Of a stretch of 46,360 bases of DNA, positions 1 through 8,218 are shown in pieces (within the stretch, counting starts at the first letter, position 1; each line of letters opens with the position of its first letter). The notes beneath the pieces were generated by a model. That model had not been told where the DNA came from and ran no database searches. It worked only from the letters and a program-made list of their open reading frames with translations. This DNA is from Blautia sp. MSJ-9 (lineage in GTDB: Bacteria > Bacillota > Clostridia > Lachnospirales > Lachnospiraceae): positions 1 through 46,360 of the forward strand of contig NZ_JAHLQG010000025.1 of the NCBI RefSeq assembly GCF_018919065.1, read 5' to 3'. The position numbers and the translations under genes were made by a program.

Positions 1-57
1 TGATAATGGTTTGTGGTGAATTCATTATACTTCAAAAGGGAGGTCAATGCTCTTTTT

Positions 58-130
58 ATTTGAAACTCCCGAAAATAAAGGTTTTTAAAGAAAAAATAGG
101 TAGTAAATTTGACACTACCGAAAAAAAAAG
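58..130 (+). repeat. Duplicated 23-24 base motif upstream of the first gene
   Basis: A motif of form ATTTGAAACTCCCG followed by an A-rich run lies at 58-80. It recurs with few changes at 107-130, just before the ribosome binding site of the first gene. Each copy closes a short dyad (GGGAG/CTCCC and GGTAGT/ACTACC). They could be tandem operator half-sites, but this is only a pattern observation. Confidence 0.35.
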
Positions 131-142
131 GGAGGCGATTTG

Positions 143-700
143 ATGAAAAAAATGATTAGTATTTTGACAGTGTTGGTACTTAGTATTGTGACAATGTTGC
201 CTGTAAAAGTAATGGCTGCAGAATATCCACATAAAAACAGCGAAGTAAAGCATGTAAATTTGCTATCTGATAAAACTGAGTATGGAATACAGCCACAAAC
301 GGATGGATACTATTATTGGAAAGTCGATAGTAAGACAAATCAGGGAACAACTTATGGTTCATGGAGATTGGGACCTCAGGGTGCCGGTCCAGGTACAGTT
401 TCTGTAAATAAAACAGATACAGTGACTAACACAATTAGTGGATCATATACCAGTGTAGGAGATATATCCGCTTCTTTAGGAGCTACGATTGGGAAGAGTC
501 AGTCCTATTCTGTACAGTATAGTTTACCTGTCCCTAGCGGGAAAACTTATCAGATTAAGTATAGACCGCTGTATACAAAGTACAAAGTTGTGCAGAGGCA
601 GTATTACAAAATAGATGGTTATTCTTCAGCAACCAATAATACAAAGACTTGCTATGTAAATGTTTTTTATGACTGGGGATTTAGCTATAATGTGCTTTAA
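143..700 (+). CDS. Secreted protein of unknown function, 185 aa
   Basis: The ATG at 143 is preceded by GGGAGG; the TTG one codon upstream is less well spaced. Residues 1-26 form a clear signal peptide: a Lys-rich start, a hydrophobic core and an Ala-x-Ala type end (VMAAE). The mature part of about 160 residues is rich in Tyr, Ser, Thr and Gly and has no hydrophobic segment. Strand-like alternation with many Y/V/S residues suggests a beta-sandwich. I recognise no family. It stands alone, with a strong hairpin terminator about 57 bases downstream, so it is probably monocistronic. A secreted effector or bacteriocin-like role is possible because it lies in an accessory island, but nothing in the sequence shows it. 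Confidence 0.75.
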   Translation: MKKMISILTVLVLSIVTMLPVKVMAAEYPHKNSEVKHVNLLSDKTEYGIQPQTDGYYYWKVDSKTNQGTTYGSWRLGPQGAGPGTVSVNKTDTVTNTISGSYTSVGDISASLGATIGKSQSYSVQYSLPVPSGKTYQIKYRPLYTKYKVVQRQYYKIDGYSSATNNTKTCYVNVFYDWGFSYNVL

Positions 701-756
701 TGTAAATGAAATGAAGAGGTAATTTAGAATAATGATGGATAATTAGTGGAAAAGAT

Positions 757-790
757 GGGGCTGTCGCAAAGTGAAGCGATAGCCCCTTTC
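757..790 (+). terminator. Hairpin terminator between convergent genes
   Basis: An 11-bp stem (GGGGCTGTCGC at 757-767 and GCGATAGCCCC at 776-786) closes an 8-base loop and is followed by TTTC. It ends the secreted-protein gene and could serve the convergent PBECR4 gene as well. Confidence 0.7.
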
Positions 791-819
791 ACGCTCTGAA
801 ATAGAATTGTTATGGGAGA

Positions 820-1437
820 TTATTCTAGTTTGGTGAGGTAGTCATATTCTTTCGGAAAGGTAAGAGCATCCCAGTCAATTTTTTTTGCCTTATAAACTAG
901 TTCCTGATAAGAGGAATCTGCTCTCTTTCGACGATATGTAGCGATAACCTGCTGTGAAATTTTGGAAACTGTACGAATGTCCGTGTTCAGCACTGTATTT
1001 GGCACATATTCAGCACGATGAGTTTTTACAAAACCAAGGCAGGCTTTTACGCCACCAGCTAATTTTTCTGTATATAATTTTGGGTTGCATCCGTTAAAAT
1101 CACCGACCATTTTTGCTGAAATATTTTTTTTCATAAGTTGTGGGAGAATTTCGAGTTTTAACTGAGTGGTACCATCAGATGCAAAGGAAAAATCTTCAGG
1201 ACTTAATTTGTGGTTTAAACAGCGTTCATAAAAATCAGCAGCAGTAGTGTTGTCAATTAATTTAATGCCTGTCAGATGAAGAAAATTATAAGGATAAAAA
1301 TTTACCTCCAAAAAAGAAATATGTTTATGCTTGTCTTTTAGAATAAATAAGAGTTGGTAGCCATTAAGGTTTTCTTCGTACTTGGCAGCACAATCTACAA
1401 TAATAGAGATGGCCTGCTGTTTGGTGTATTTTGTCAT
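820..1437 (-). CDS. PBECR4-domain protein (predicted nuclease fold), 205 aa
   Basis: I recognise the pattern of PBECR4, one of the phage-borne Barnase/EndoU/Colicin/RelE-like nuclease families. The tell-tale segments are FLHLTGIKL near residue 55, FYERCLNHKLSPEDF near 70-85, DGTTQLKLEILP near 90-100 and LYTEKLAGGVKACLGFV near 122-138. The protein is soluble, with no signal peptide or membrane segment. Members usually occur in prophages and conjugative elements and are thought of as toxin-like or defence/conflict domains, but biochemical activity is poorly established. It is monocistronic on the minus strand, and no obvious antitoxin gene is adjacent. A dyad (1472-1508) lies in its upstream region. 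The family call is fairly secure; the activity is inference. Confidence 0.7.
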   Translation of the reverse strand: MTKYTKQQAISIIVDCAAKYEENLNGYQLLFILKDKHKHISFLEVNFYPYNFLHLTGIKLIDNTTAADFYERCLNHKLSPEDFSFASDGTTQLKLEILPQLMKKNISAKMVGDFNGCNPKLYTEKLAGGVKACLGFVKTHRAEYVPNTVLNTDIRTVSKISQQVIATYRRKRADSSYQELVYKAKKIDWDALTFPKEYDYLTKLE

Positions 1438-1471
1438 ATTATGACCTCTGCGATATGTATAAAATATTTAA

Positions 1472-1508
1472 AGGGAGATTACAATACCGTGGCATTGTGC
1501 ATCTCCCT
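1472..1508. other. Imperfect dyad upstream of the PBECR4 gene
   Basis: AGGGAGAT at 1472-1479 pairs with ATCTCCCT at 1501-1508, and the pairing extends inward through ACAAT/ATTGT with a small bulge. It sits in the 5' region of the minus-strand gene and could be an operator or RNA hairpin. From 1509 to 1732 I see no gene or recognised signal. Confidence 0.4.
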
Positions 1509-1732
1509 TATAGACTGATTTTTCTGTTGTCCGCCAACACTCCAGCCCATATGTCTGGCTTTGCTTTCAGGTTTTTCTGTTGCCTGCCAACTCTCCGATT
1601 CATGTTCGGCTTTCGTTTCGGATTTTAGGTGTCAGCCACACCAACAGGATGTCGCCTGTTTTCCTACTCATAGTATATGCGATAAAATGAGTTTCGTCAA
1701 CGGATAAAATGAAAAATAACTGATAATTTAAT

Positions 1733-1771
1733 AACTCAAACTTCCCATTTTTAATGTGGGAAGTTTGAGTT
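1733..1771. terminator. Perfect 15-bp hairpin with flanking A/T runs
   Basis: AACTCAAACTTCCCA (1733-1747) and its exact complement (1757-1771) flank a 9-base loop. No convincing gene ends immediately upstream on the plus strand, so this may be the terminator of a deleted gene. The stretch 1772-1930 is AT-rich without a recognisable feature. Confidence 0.5.
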
Positions 1772-2006
1772 TATTATTGGTTGGCGGTGTGTTATATCAA
1801 TATTTTTTTTGCCGCTGTATTACTTTTTCTTGTGATTGTGTAGCTCATTTATATGCTGTTATCGGTAATGGTATTAGATAGACATACTCAAACAGAGATA
1901 TCTTATTGATAAAAATTTTATAAAACAGCGGACTATCGTGGATAATACTGTCAGTTTATACTAATAGATATTAAAGGTATCAATTAGATGACAAGAGGTC
2001 AATAAG

Positions 2007-2081
2007 ATGGATCGCAAGAACATTGGAAAAAAGATACGGCAGAAGAGACAAACGAAAGTATCAAACGGTGGACTGTCATGA
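2007..2081 (+). pseudogene. Stub of an XRE-family regulator (first 17 codons)
   Basis: An ATG after AAGAGGTCAATAAG opens a frame beginning MDRKNIGKKIRQKRQ, the typical first helix of an XRE-type HTH regulator. The similarity stops after about 17 codons. The sequence then runs into bases resembling the region upstream of this same gene, and the frame closes at a TGA at 2079-2081. Promoter-like blocks (TTTATACT, AGATAT, AGAGGT) upstream of it recur upstream of the next XRE gene. This suggests two tandem paralogues, of which the first lost its body by deletion. Confidence 0.6.
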
Positions 2082-2142
2082 ATACACCCTCACGTTTATA
2101 CTGAAAGATATAAACAGTATTAAATAGATAAGAGGTGTGACA

Positions 2143-2465
2143 ATGGATTTGAAAAAGTTTGGGAAGAAAGTGAAAGAGAAGCGGCAGGGTTGAGCCTGAG
2201 TAGGCAGGATGTTTCAGAAATATGTAATATGCATGAAGGCTATGTCAAACAGATAGAGACTGGTAGCAAGTTGCCTGCATTACCTTTGCTGCTTAAGATC
2301 TGTGAAATGCTTCATACCTCTCCAAACTATCTTTTCGAGTTTTCAGAAGATAAGGATGTGCAGGATGTTCTTGAATTATTGTACACTTTAACGCCAGATC
2401 AATTAAAAGCGGTGAAACATATGATTTCATCCTATCTTGAATTCAAAGAAAAAATGGAAGAATAA
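2143..2465 (+). pseudogene. Frameshifted XRE-family HTH regulator
   Basis: The ATG at 2143 begins MDLKKFGKKVKEKRQ and then hits TGA after the sixteenth codon. The rest of the HTH domain continues in another frame from about 2190: LSRQDVSEICNMHEGYVKQIETGSKLPALPLL and so on, to the stop at 2465. The offset between the two frames is 47 bases, so one missing base in the GGCAGGGTTGAG stretch accounts for the break. An intact protein would be about 107 residues. Translation from the TTG at 2190 would yield only a 91-residue product lacking HTH helix 1. A sequencing error is an alternative explanation. A terminator follows at 2478. Confidence 0.7.
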
Positions 2466-2477
2466 AATGAGAGATTA

Positions 2478-2513
2478 AAAAGGGGGATATCCAATAAATG
2501 GATGTCCCCTTTC
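2478..2513 (+). terminator. Hairpin terminator after the XRE gene
   Basis: AAAGGGGGATATCCA and TGGATGTCCCCTTT form a long stem with a 5-base loop, ending in pyrimidines. It separates the XRE gene from the lantibiotic immunity operon. Confidence 0.75.
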
Positions 2514-2705
2514 TGCTTTACATATCAGCAGTCAAAATTATGGAATATTTGTTTATCATCTTAGCAGGTAAGAAAACCGTGAATGCCAACTGATATTGGG
2601 GTATTTGTTGAATGCTGCAAATTTGGATACATCTATGTGGAGAAGGATAGGATCTTACAAGTTCTATCTTTTTTGTTATGCAATTTACAATATAAAAAAT
2701 TTTTT

Positions 2706-2741
2706 AATCTTTAGAAAATCTTTATAGTTAATCAGTATACT
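2706..2741 (+). promoter_or_regulatory. NisR-type box and promoter of the immunity operon
   Basis: AATCTTTA occurs twice at an exact 11-base period (2706-2713 and 2717-2724), giving the arrangement TCT-N8-TCT. That is the operator pattern known for NisR at the nisA and nisF promoters of Lactococcus. A TATACT -10 box follows at 2736-2741, 14 bases after the second TCT, close to the 13-base spacing in the nisA promoter as I recall it. It is inferred that one of the two NisR-like regulators here activates the FEG-I genes through this site. Confidence 0.65.
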
Positions 2742-2774
2742 AAAAAAATCAATTAAAAGGAGATGTATAATAAC

Positions 2775-3479
2775 ATGGAAACATTACTGAGAACAGAGAA
2801 TTTAACAAAAAAATTCAAGAATCAGGTAGCTGTACAAAATATTTCAATGAATGTACCTGAAAATTCTGTCTATGGCCTTTTGGGACCTAATGGTGCAGGA
2901 AAATCTACTACATTAAAAATGATAGCTGGAATCTTGAAACCTACCAGGGGAAGTATTATTTTTAATAAACATCCGTGGAAAAGGAGTGACTTATCAAACA
3001 TTGGTGCATTGATTGAAACACCTCCTTTATATGGAAATCTAACTGCAAGAGAAAACCTTAAGGTAAGGACTGAGCTGTTAAATATTTCGGATGGTCGTAT
3101 TGACGAGGTCCTTGAAATATCAGGTTTGACTGGTACAGGAAAAAAGAGAGCAGGACAGTTTTCTATGGGAATGAAGCAAAGACTTGGCATTGCAATAGCA
3201 TTATTGAATAACCCCAAATTACTAATATTAGACGAACCTACAAATGGCCTTGATCCTGTAGGTATTGAAGAGCTGAGAAATTTAATAAGGCAGTTTCCGA
3301 AGCAAGGTATGACAGTTATTCTATCTAGCCATATACTATCAGAAGTGGAACAGATTGCAGATTATATAGGGATAATATGTAATGGGAAATTGGAATACGA
3401 AGCACCAGAGAACAAAGAATATAATCTTGAAGCTTTGTTTATGGACATCGTAAAAAGAAATAGAAGGGAGATTATTTAA
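2775..3479 (+). CDS. nsoF: Lantibiotic immunity ABC transporter ATP-binding protein (LanF)
   Basis: This cytoplasmic ATPase powers the FEG exporter, which removes nisin-like peptide from the producer's membrane. It shows the Walker A motif GPNGAGKST near residue 40, the signature FSMGMKQRLGIA near 135 and Walker B LLILDEPTNGLD near 155-165. A switch His follows in SSHILSEVEQ. The length of 234 aa fits LanF. An in-frame ATG at 2763 directly abuts GGAG, so the ATG at 2775 is preferred. It shares one base with the next gene (TAATG), and FEG-I is one operon behind the 11-bp-period box. Order and sequence place it in the nisin O/blauticin group; the exact symbol is by analogy. Confidence 0.88.
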   Translation: METLLRTENLTKKFKNQVAVQNISMNVPENSVYGLLGPNGAGKSTTLKMIAGILKPTRGSIIFNKHPWKRSDLSNIGALIETPPLYGNLTARENLKVRTELLNISDGRIDEVLEISGLTGTGKKRAGQFSMGMKQRLGIAIALLNNPKLLILDEPTNGLDPVGIEELRNLIRQFPKQGMTVILSSHILSEVEQIADYIGIICNGKLEYEAPENKEYNLEALFMDIVKRNRREII

Positions 3480-4198
3480 TGAGATATATAAGATCAGAAA
3501 ATTTGAAATATAAACGGTCTTTCAGCAGAAAATTAATATTTGTGGTACCCATCATTACAGCTTTTGTAGCTGTTATATTTGGTGGAATTAGAAATTTTCA
3601 AGCACAAACTATATATTGGTGGTATACATTTCTCTTACCGGGGACGGTTGCCATATACTGTTCATTGTCTGAGAAGAAAGAAAAAAGTGTACGCTATCAC
3701 ACCTTTTATACCCTATCTATTGATTTAGAAAATGCTTGGTATGCTCGAGTGTTAGTTATAGCATGGTATATGCTTTTGACAGGTATTATATTAGTTCTTC
3801 CGGCAGTATCAATGAGAATATGGGCACCGGCCATTTGCCAAATATCTAACGGAAAATTATTACTTGGCAGTATATGTATTGTAGTTATGTCATTATGGCA
3901 AATTCCTATTTTGCTTTTTTTTAATAAAAGAATAGGTATACTTTTGCCGCTTATAATTAATTGTATGTTGCCATTGGCTATTTCTCCGTTATCTAATACT
4001 AATCTATGGTTCTTGATACCTTATAGTTGGGTCTCAAAATCTATGAAAAGTATTATCGGATTAGACGTAAACGGAACAATGACGACCGTTTCCTCAAAAG
4101 ATTCATTAGACTTTACTATTGGACTCTTATTATCTGTTTTACTATTTATTATAACTGTTATTATTACTGCAAAAGAATTCAGAGAGGTGGAAGGATGA
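3479..4198 (+). CDS. nsoE: Lantibiotic immunity ABC transporter permease (LanE)
   Basis: An integral membrane protein of 239 residues with about six hydrophobic segments, starting near residues 20-36, 48-62, 90-110, 125-145, 150-170 and 210-230. Size and position match NisE/SpaE, the first permease of lantibiotic FEG exporters. The N-terminal pattern MRYIRSENLKYKRS is typical of this group. It starts on the stop codon of nsoF and overlaps nsoG by four bases (ATGA), indicating translational coupling. It should pair with NsoG in the membrane and with NsoF on the inner face. Confidence 0.82.
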   Translation: MRYIRSENLKYKRSFSRKLIFVVPIITAFVAVIFGGIRNFQAQTIYWWYTFLLPGTVAIYCSLSEKKEKSVRYHTFYTLSIDLENAWYARVLVIAWYMLLTGIILVLPAVSMRIWAPAICQISNGKLLLGSICIVVMSLWQIPILLFFNKRIGILLPLIINCMLPLAISPLSNTNLWFLIPYSWVSKSMKSIIGLDVNGTMTTVSSKDSLDFTIGLLLSVLLFIITVIITAKEFREVEG

Positions 4199-4956
4199 AA
4201 AGTTTTTGGTGTGCAATTAAGTCGGAAGTTGTAAAATTACGACATACCCCTATTTTTTTGTTGCACATAATTGTACCGCTTCTAGGAGGGGTATTATTTG
4301 CAATGTATTTTCACTTATATTCAGGACAACAAAGTATAACACAAAGACTGAATCTAATTTTACAGGCAACATCAGCATTTTTCCCTCTTGCAATTTCTAT
4401 TGCTGTTAGTCTAGGTATAAACTTAGAAGAAGAAGGGCATTTTCAGGCACTTTTTGTAGGTATGGAGAGTAAGAGTAAATTAATTATTGCAAAGTTAATT
4501 CTATTCTTAGGAATAGGTGCAGTAGCCATTGTAATTCTCTTTTTACCAATTTTATTTTCAGTAGCAGTTGTGGATCAAGAGCTTAGTATTTCTGTTCTTA
4601 ATACAGTATTGTATAGTTATGTTTATATAATTTTAGGTAACATTGTAACTTATATAATCCATTTTTGGTTATCCCTGAAATCAGGGCTTGGAGCTTCAGT
4701 TATAACAGGGGTGTTGGAAAGCCTTATTGTTATTTTGTTTAGCAATCTTCCGTTGAAGTTAGTTATTAGTTGGGAATATATTCCTTGGGCGTGGGCAGTA
4801 AATATGTGTAGACAAGAAATTTTGCAATTTAACACTCAACTCTCTACTCTTCAACCCAATATTATATTTAAAGTTATCATTATAACATTTGTGTTATTGT
4901 TGGTGTTTTGTATATGGTTTGAGAAATGGGAAGGAAGAAAAAATTATGAAGAATAG
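4195..4956 (+). CDS. nsoG: Lantibiotic immunity ABC transporter permease (LanG)
   Basis: The second permease has 253 residues with about six membrane segments. An upstream in-frame extension to 4027 overlaps nsoE heavily and is not likely; the ATG at 4195 after GGTGGAAGG is the natural start. The N-terminus (MKSFWCAIKSEVVKLRHTP) carries the SEVVKLRHTP motif common to MutG/NisG permeases. The gene overlaps the lipoprotein gene that follows by 11 bases. Together with NsoF and NsoE it forms the immunity exporter. The family assignment is based on topology, gene order and this motif. Confidence 0.82.
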   Translation: MKSFWCAIKSEVVKLRHTPIFLLHIIVPLLGGVLFAMYFHLYSGQQSITQRLNLILQATSAFFPLAISIAVSLGINLEEEGHFQALFVGMESKSKLIIAKLILFLGIGAVAIVILFLPILFSVAVVDQELSISVLNTVLYSYVYIILGNIVTYIIHFWLSLKSGLGASVITGVLESLIVILFSNLPLKLVISWEYIPWAWAVNMCRQEILQFNTQLSTLQPNIIFKVIIITFVLLLVFCIWFEKWEGRKNYEE

Positions 4957-5782
4957 TATATTAATAAAAAGGGTGATTCTGGTATTTTGTATGATGTCTA
5001 TAATAATCATTGGTTCAGGTTGTGCTGCTAAAAAGGCAGTTTTAGAAAACCAAGGTAAAACAGAATGTTATTTAGACGAGAAAGATGCAACGAAATTTAT
5101 ATATAATGGACAACAATACACAATATTAAATAATACAGTGGATAAGAATTCATTAGGTGATTGGATTGGATTTATTCAAAAGTATGTTGCACTTGATGAA
5201 AATTATAATATACTAAAAAAATGTGATATGGGAGTCAACGTAGTAGGAGATTTAAGCGACTTAATAGATCATACAGATGGTACCGCATATTATGTGCCAT
5301 ATTTGAATGTATATAAGACAGAAAATGAGGGGGATATGAATAATTTAGTTGTAGATGTAGATAACGATTTCCATAAAGCAATTCTATCAGAAAATGCGAA
5401 AGATGGTGATTTAAAGATAATTTTTAAAAATCAAAATGACACCAAAGATATAGAAAATGATTTACCACAAATTGATAAAGAAGATGTGAGAAATTTGACT
5501 TGGGAAGGTAAAATATATCAAATTACAGATCAAGTTGTACCAAATGAAAAAATAGGCGATTATCTATGTACTTTATCCGGAAATATTACTTTTGATGCAG
5601 AAACAGGCAGGGAATTTACACATGATGAGTTAAATGCTATTGATATAATTCCGGGCGAACTGTCAAACCAAAAACGGGAGACTTGGATATATGATTCGGT
5701 ATACACCGTTATTGGAAAGGATAAGGATAGTTTGGCAGTTGAAATTAATTATAAATGTGTATATGCTATATTAAAAGATTAG
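4946..5782 (+). CDS. nsoI: Nisin-type immunity lipoprotein (LanI)
   Basis: This 278-residue lipoprotein has an N-terminal hydrophobic stretch ending in a lipobox (IGSGC, Cys about residue 26). The mature part resembles NisI in two places: TKFIYNGQQY near residue 47, and WEGKIYQITDQVVPNEKIGDYL near 195-215. The C-terminal part W-Y-DSVYTVIGKDKDSLAVEIN also resembles NisI. The two halves resemble each other, as expected for the duplicated NisI fold. It would be anchored outside the membrane and sequester the lantibiotic before it reaches lipid II. The ATG at 4946 is inside the end of nsoG; a longer frame from 4889 would spoil the signal sequence. Being next to FEG, it completes the self-protection set. 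Confidence 0.85.
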   Translation: MKNSILIKRVILVFCMMSIIIIGSGCAAKKAVLENQGKTECYLDEKDATKFIYNGQQYTILNNTVDKNSLGDWIGFIQKYVALDENYNILKKCDMGVNVVGDLSDLIDHTDGTAYYVPYLNVYKTENEGDMNNLVVDVDNDFHKAILSENAKDGDLKIIFKNQNDTKDIENDLPQIDKEDVRNLTWEGKIYQITDQVVPNEKIGDYLCTLSGNITFDAETGREFTHDELNAIDIIPGELSNQKRETWIYDSVYTVIGKDKDSLAVEINYKCVYAILKD

Positions 5783-5843
5783 TATGGGTCAAACTTGTGA
5801 CTATAATATCTAACAAATAAAAATTTTAAAAGGAGAGGATATC

Positions 5844-6509
5844 TTGATTAAAATTCTAGTTATAGATGATGAAGAGGCAATACTTGAGCTTGTCAAACGT
5901 GGACTAGAAAAGGAGGGATTTGCTGTTGACACTTTGACTTCTGCAAAAAAGGTGGATGTTAGTAAACTGCGGCAATATAATTTGTTGATTTTGGATGTTA
6001 TGATGCCGGATATTGATGGTTTCACATTTTGCAAAAAAATCCGTGACATGTTCAATGCACCAATTTTATTTCTGACAGCTAAAACACTGGAAGACGAAGT
6101 ATTATATGGTTTAGGTATTGGGGGAGACGATTATATTACGAAACCCTTCCGGATTAAGGAGTTAAGAGCTCGTGTAAAAGCACACTTAAGGCGAGAGTCC
6201 AGAGAAAATCACGATTATTTATTTTCAGAAGATGGAAATATTAAGTTTGATTTGTCAGCAAAAAAGCTATTGGTTTGTGAAAAGGAAATTCCTTTGACAC
6301 ATAGCGAATATAAAATATGTGAATTGCTGATACAGAATAGAGGACACGTTTTTTCCAGAGAGCAAATATATGAACGAGTTTTTGGATTTTATGGAGAATC
6401 AGCAGATAATACAATAGTTGTTCATGTTAAAAATATACGAGTGAAACTAAGTGAAGCTGGTGTGAATCCTATACAGACAGTGTGGGGGATAGGATATAAA
6501 TGGGAGTAA
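5844..6509 (+). CDS. nsoR1: NisR-like response regulator, first copy
   Basis: An OmpR-family regulator of 221 residues. The receiver domain has the acidic pocket DDEE at residues 8-11, phosphoacceptor Asp51 (LLILDVMMPD) and the conserved Lys in YITKPF near 100. A winged-helix DNA-binding domain follows (about 125-221), with the usual HVKNIRVKL recognition region and the terminal IQTVWGIGYKW. It starts at TTG 5844 after AGGAGAGG. It overlaps the kinase gene by 10 bases. It should activate the lantibiotic promoters once phosphorylated by its kinase; the likely target is the TCT-N8-TCT box upstream of nsoF. Confidence 0.88.
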   Translation: MIKILVIDDEEAILELVKRGLEKEGFAVDTLTSAKKVDVSKLRQYNLLILDVMMPDIDGFTFCKKIRDMFNAPILFLTAKTLEDEVLYGLGIGGDDYITKPFRIKELRARVKAHLRRESRENHDYLFSEDGNIKFDLSAKKLLVCEKEIPLTHSEYKICELLIQNRGHVFSREQIYERVFGFYGESADNTIVVHVKNIRVKLSEAGVNPIQTVWGIGYKWE

Positions 6510-7858
6510 AAATAAAAAAAAGGCAGTATTCTCTAAAGTTTTTTTTTATAAAGTTTATATTGTCATTGATTATAGGAGTTGGAGTGAGTATTGCCTTACC
6601 GCTGGTCTTGGCAACACTTGCAAGTAATATGGGCTATATAACTGTTGCAAATTATAATGAGATACAGGCTGAGAAAACGGCAAAAATTTTAGCAACAGAA
6701 AAAAATCTTGACTATAAGAATATTCCAGCAGGGATAAAATACTTAATAATTAGCAAAGAATTCGATATCTTAAATACTAATATGAGCAACGGGGAACAAA
6801 AAGACGCATTGAGATATGCAAATGGTAAGTTTGAGAAAACAGCATCAGGTAAACAATTTATTTTAGTTACAAGAGATAAAGAATTCTGTATTTTACAATA
6901 TTATATTGGTTCTCATTTCACCAATATGTGGTTAGATATACATATGCCATCTCCAGATATTTTGATTAATGCAGGAATGATTTTAAATTGTTTATTTGTA
7001 TTTAGTATTATGGTCTTTTTGTTTGCAAAAGAACTAAGAAAAGAGTTGAAGCCAGTAATGGATGCGACTACAAAAATAGAAGAGCAGGAGCTGGAATTTA
7101 ATATTTCATCATCGAGGATAATAGAATTTAATGATATATTAAAATCTATTTATAATATGAAAAATAGTTTAAAAAAGTCTTTGAAAACGCAATGGAATAT
7201 AGAGCGTCAGCAGAAAGAACAAGTTTCGGCATTAGCACACGATTTGAAGACACCGTTGACGATCATAGGTGGTAATGCTGATTTATTATCTGAAACAAAT
7301 ATTAATCAGGAGCAAGAAGAGTATATTAACCATATTTTAGAGAGTTCTAAACGCATGGAAAATTACATTGCTATATTGATTGATCTATCCAAGAATACTG
7401 GTGAGATTCCGATAAATAGAGAAAGCATATCTATTGGAAAGTTTATTGATAGTATAAAAGGACAGATGCAGTCTGTAGTTGCAATGAAAAAAATGAATTT
7501 AATAATTGCAATTATGGATGAATCTTTTGGGATAGAGATTGATACAGTATTAATGGAAAGGGCGATTATAAATGTTTTATCAAATGCCGTAGATCATTCT
7601 CCTACACATGGGGAGATTATTTTTAACGTGACGAAGGATAAAGGAAAATGTAAGATTAGTATTATAGATTCAGGTCCTGGTTTTACGCCGGCAGCATTAA
7701 AATATGGTTTAGAAAGATTTTTTATGGATGATAAGAGTAGAAATTATCAACACCATTATGGAATGGGGTTATATATTACAAATTCTATTGTGACACAGCA
7801 TGGTGGAAAAGTAGAATTAAAAAATAAAAGAGGAGCAGAAGTAGATATTATTATATAG
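6500..7858 (+). CDS. nsoK1: NisK-like sensor histidine kinase, first copy
   Basis: A 452-residue membrane kinase. It has two transmembrane helices (about 13-38 and 155-175) bracketing an extracellular sensor of about 115 residues, then a HAMP-like linker and HisKA with His247 in SALAHDLKTPL. A catalytic domain follows, with the N box NVLSNAVDHSP near residue 360, G1 DSGPGF near 395 and G2 GMGLYI. Size and topology match NisK/SpaK, which sense extracellular lantibiotic. The gene is coupled to nsoR1 by a 10-base overlap and ends before a strong terminator. This is the only complete kinase in the locus and might also have to serve the second regulator at 10264. Confidence 0.87.
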   Translation: MGVKIKKRQYSLKFFFIKFILSLIIGVGVSIALPLVLATLASNMGYITVANYNEIQAEKTAKILATEKNLDYKNIPAGIKYLIISKEFDILNTNMSNGEQKDALRYANGKFEKTASGKQFILVTRDKEFCILQYYIGSHFTNMWLDIHMPSPDILINAGMILNCLFVFSIMVFLFAKELRKELKPVMDATTKIEEQELEFNISSSRIIEFNDILKSIYNMKNSLKKSLKTQWNIERQQKEQVSALAHDLKTPLTIIGGNADLLSETNINQEQEEYINHILESSKRMENYIAILIDLSKNTGEIPINRESISIGKFIDSIKGQMQSVVAMKKMNLIIAIMDESFGIEIDTVLMERAIINVLSNAVDHSPTHGEIIFNVTKDKGKCKISIIDSGPGFTPAALKYGLERFFMDDKSRNYQHHYGMGLYITNSIVTQHGGKVELKNKRGAEVDIII

Positions 7859-7881
7859 GAAAAATTCATAGTTCAGGTTAG

Positions 7882-7909
7882 CTCTGGTGGAATACACCAG
7901 AGTTTTTTT
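7882..7909 (+). terminator. Terminator of the immunity/regulatory operon
   Basis: CTCTGGTG (7882-7889) and CACCAGAG (7895-7902) pair over a 5-base loop and are followed by seven T. It closes the FEG-I-R1-K1 transcript. Confidence 0.85.
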
Positions 7910-7950
7910 ATATATTAGGAAAGTCCTTTGTTTAAAGCAGAAGTAAAAAA

Positions 7951-7972
7951 ATGCCTCATAAAAAAGAGGCAT
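7951..7972 (-). terminator. Terminator for the minus-strand 62-aa gene
   Basis: On the minus strand ATGCCTC and GAGGCAT form a 7-bp stem followed by a run of T. It lies 17 bases beyond the stop of the small gene at 7989, supporting that gene as real. Confidence 0.65.
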
Positions 7973-7988
7973 AGGAAATAGACGATTG

Positions 7989-8177
7989 TTAGAAAAGATA
8001 AAATCCTTCTTCACCAAAATCGTCATCATCATCAAATTCATGAAGAAAATAGTCCATATCCAAAAGGTCATTGTCACTCATGAGTTTGATATCATGGTCA
8101 CTCATACCTTCAGGAGGATTTTTTATATACTGTGAGCGAAGCTTCTCTGCAAGATCTTTAGTCGTAGTTTTTTTCAA
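7989..8177 (-). CDS. Small acidic protein next to an IS91-type transposase
   Basis: A 62-residue frame starts at a TTG (8177) preceded by GGAGG at good spacing; an upstream GTG at 8222 gives an unlikely 15-residue extension. The N-terminus is basic (LKKTTTKDLAEKLRSQ) and the C-terminus strongly acidic, with five consecutive Asp. There is no signal peptide or membrane segment. It lies just downstream of the broken IS91-family transposase on the same strand and has its own terminator. It is probably an accessory ORF of that element or its former passenger. I do not recognise the family. Confidence 0.55.
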   Translation of the reverse strand: MKKTTTKDLAEKLRSQYIKNPPEGMSDHDIKLMSDNDLLDMDYFLHEFDDDDDFGEEGFYLF

Positions 8178-8218
8178 AAGTAAAACCTCCGTTTCTAACA
8201 CATGATAACTTGATTGTA

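Noticed and set aside
1431..1628. 65-codon plus-strand frame after the PBECR4 gene
   Set aside because: It is Phe-rich without a ribosome site and overlaps the upstream region of the minus-strand gene; no domain is visible.
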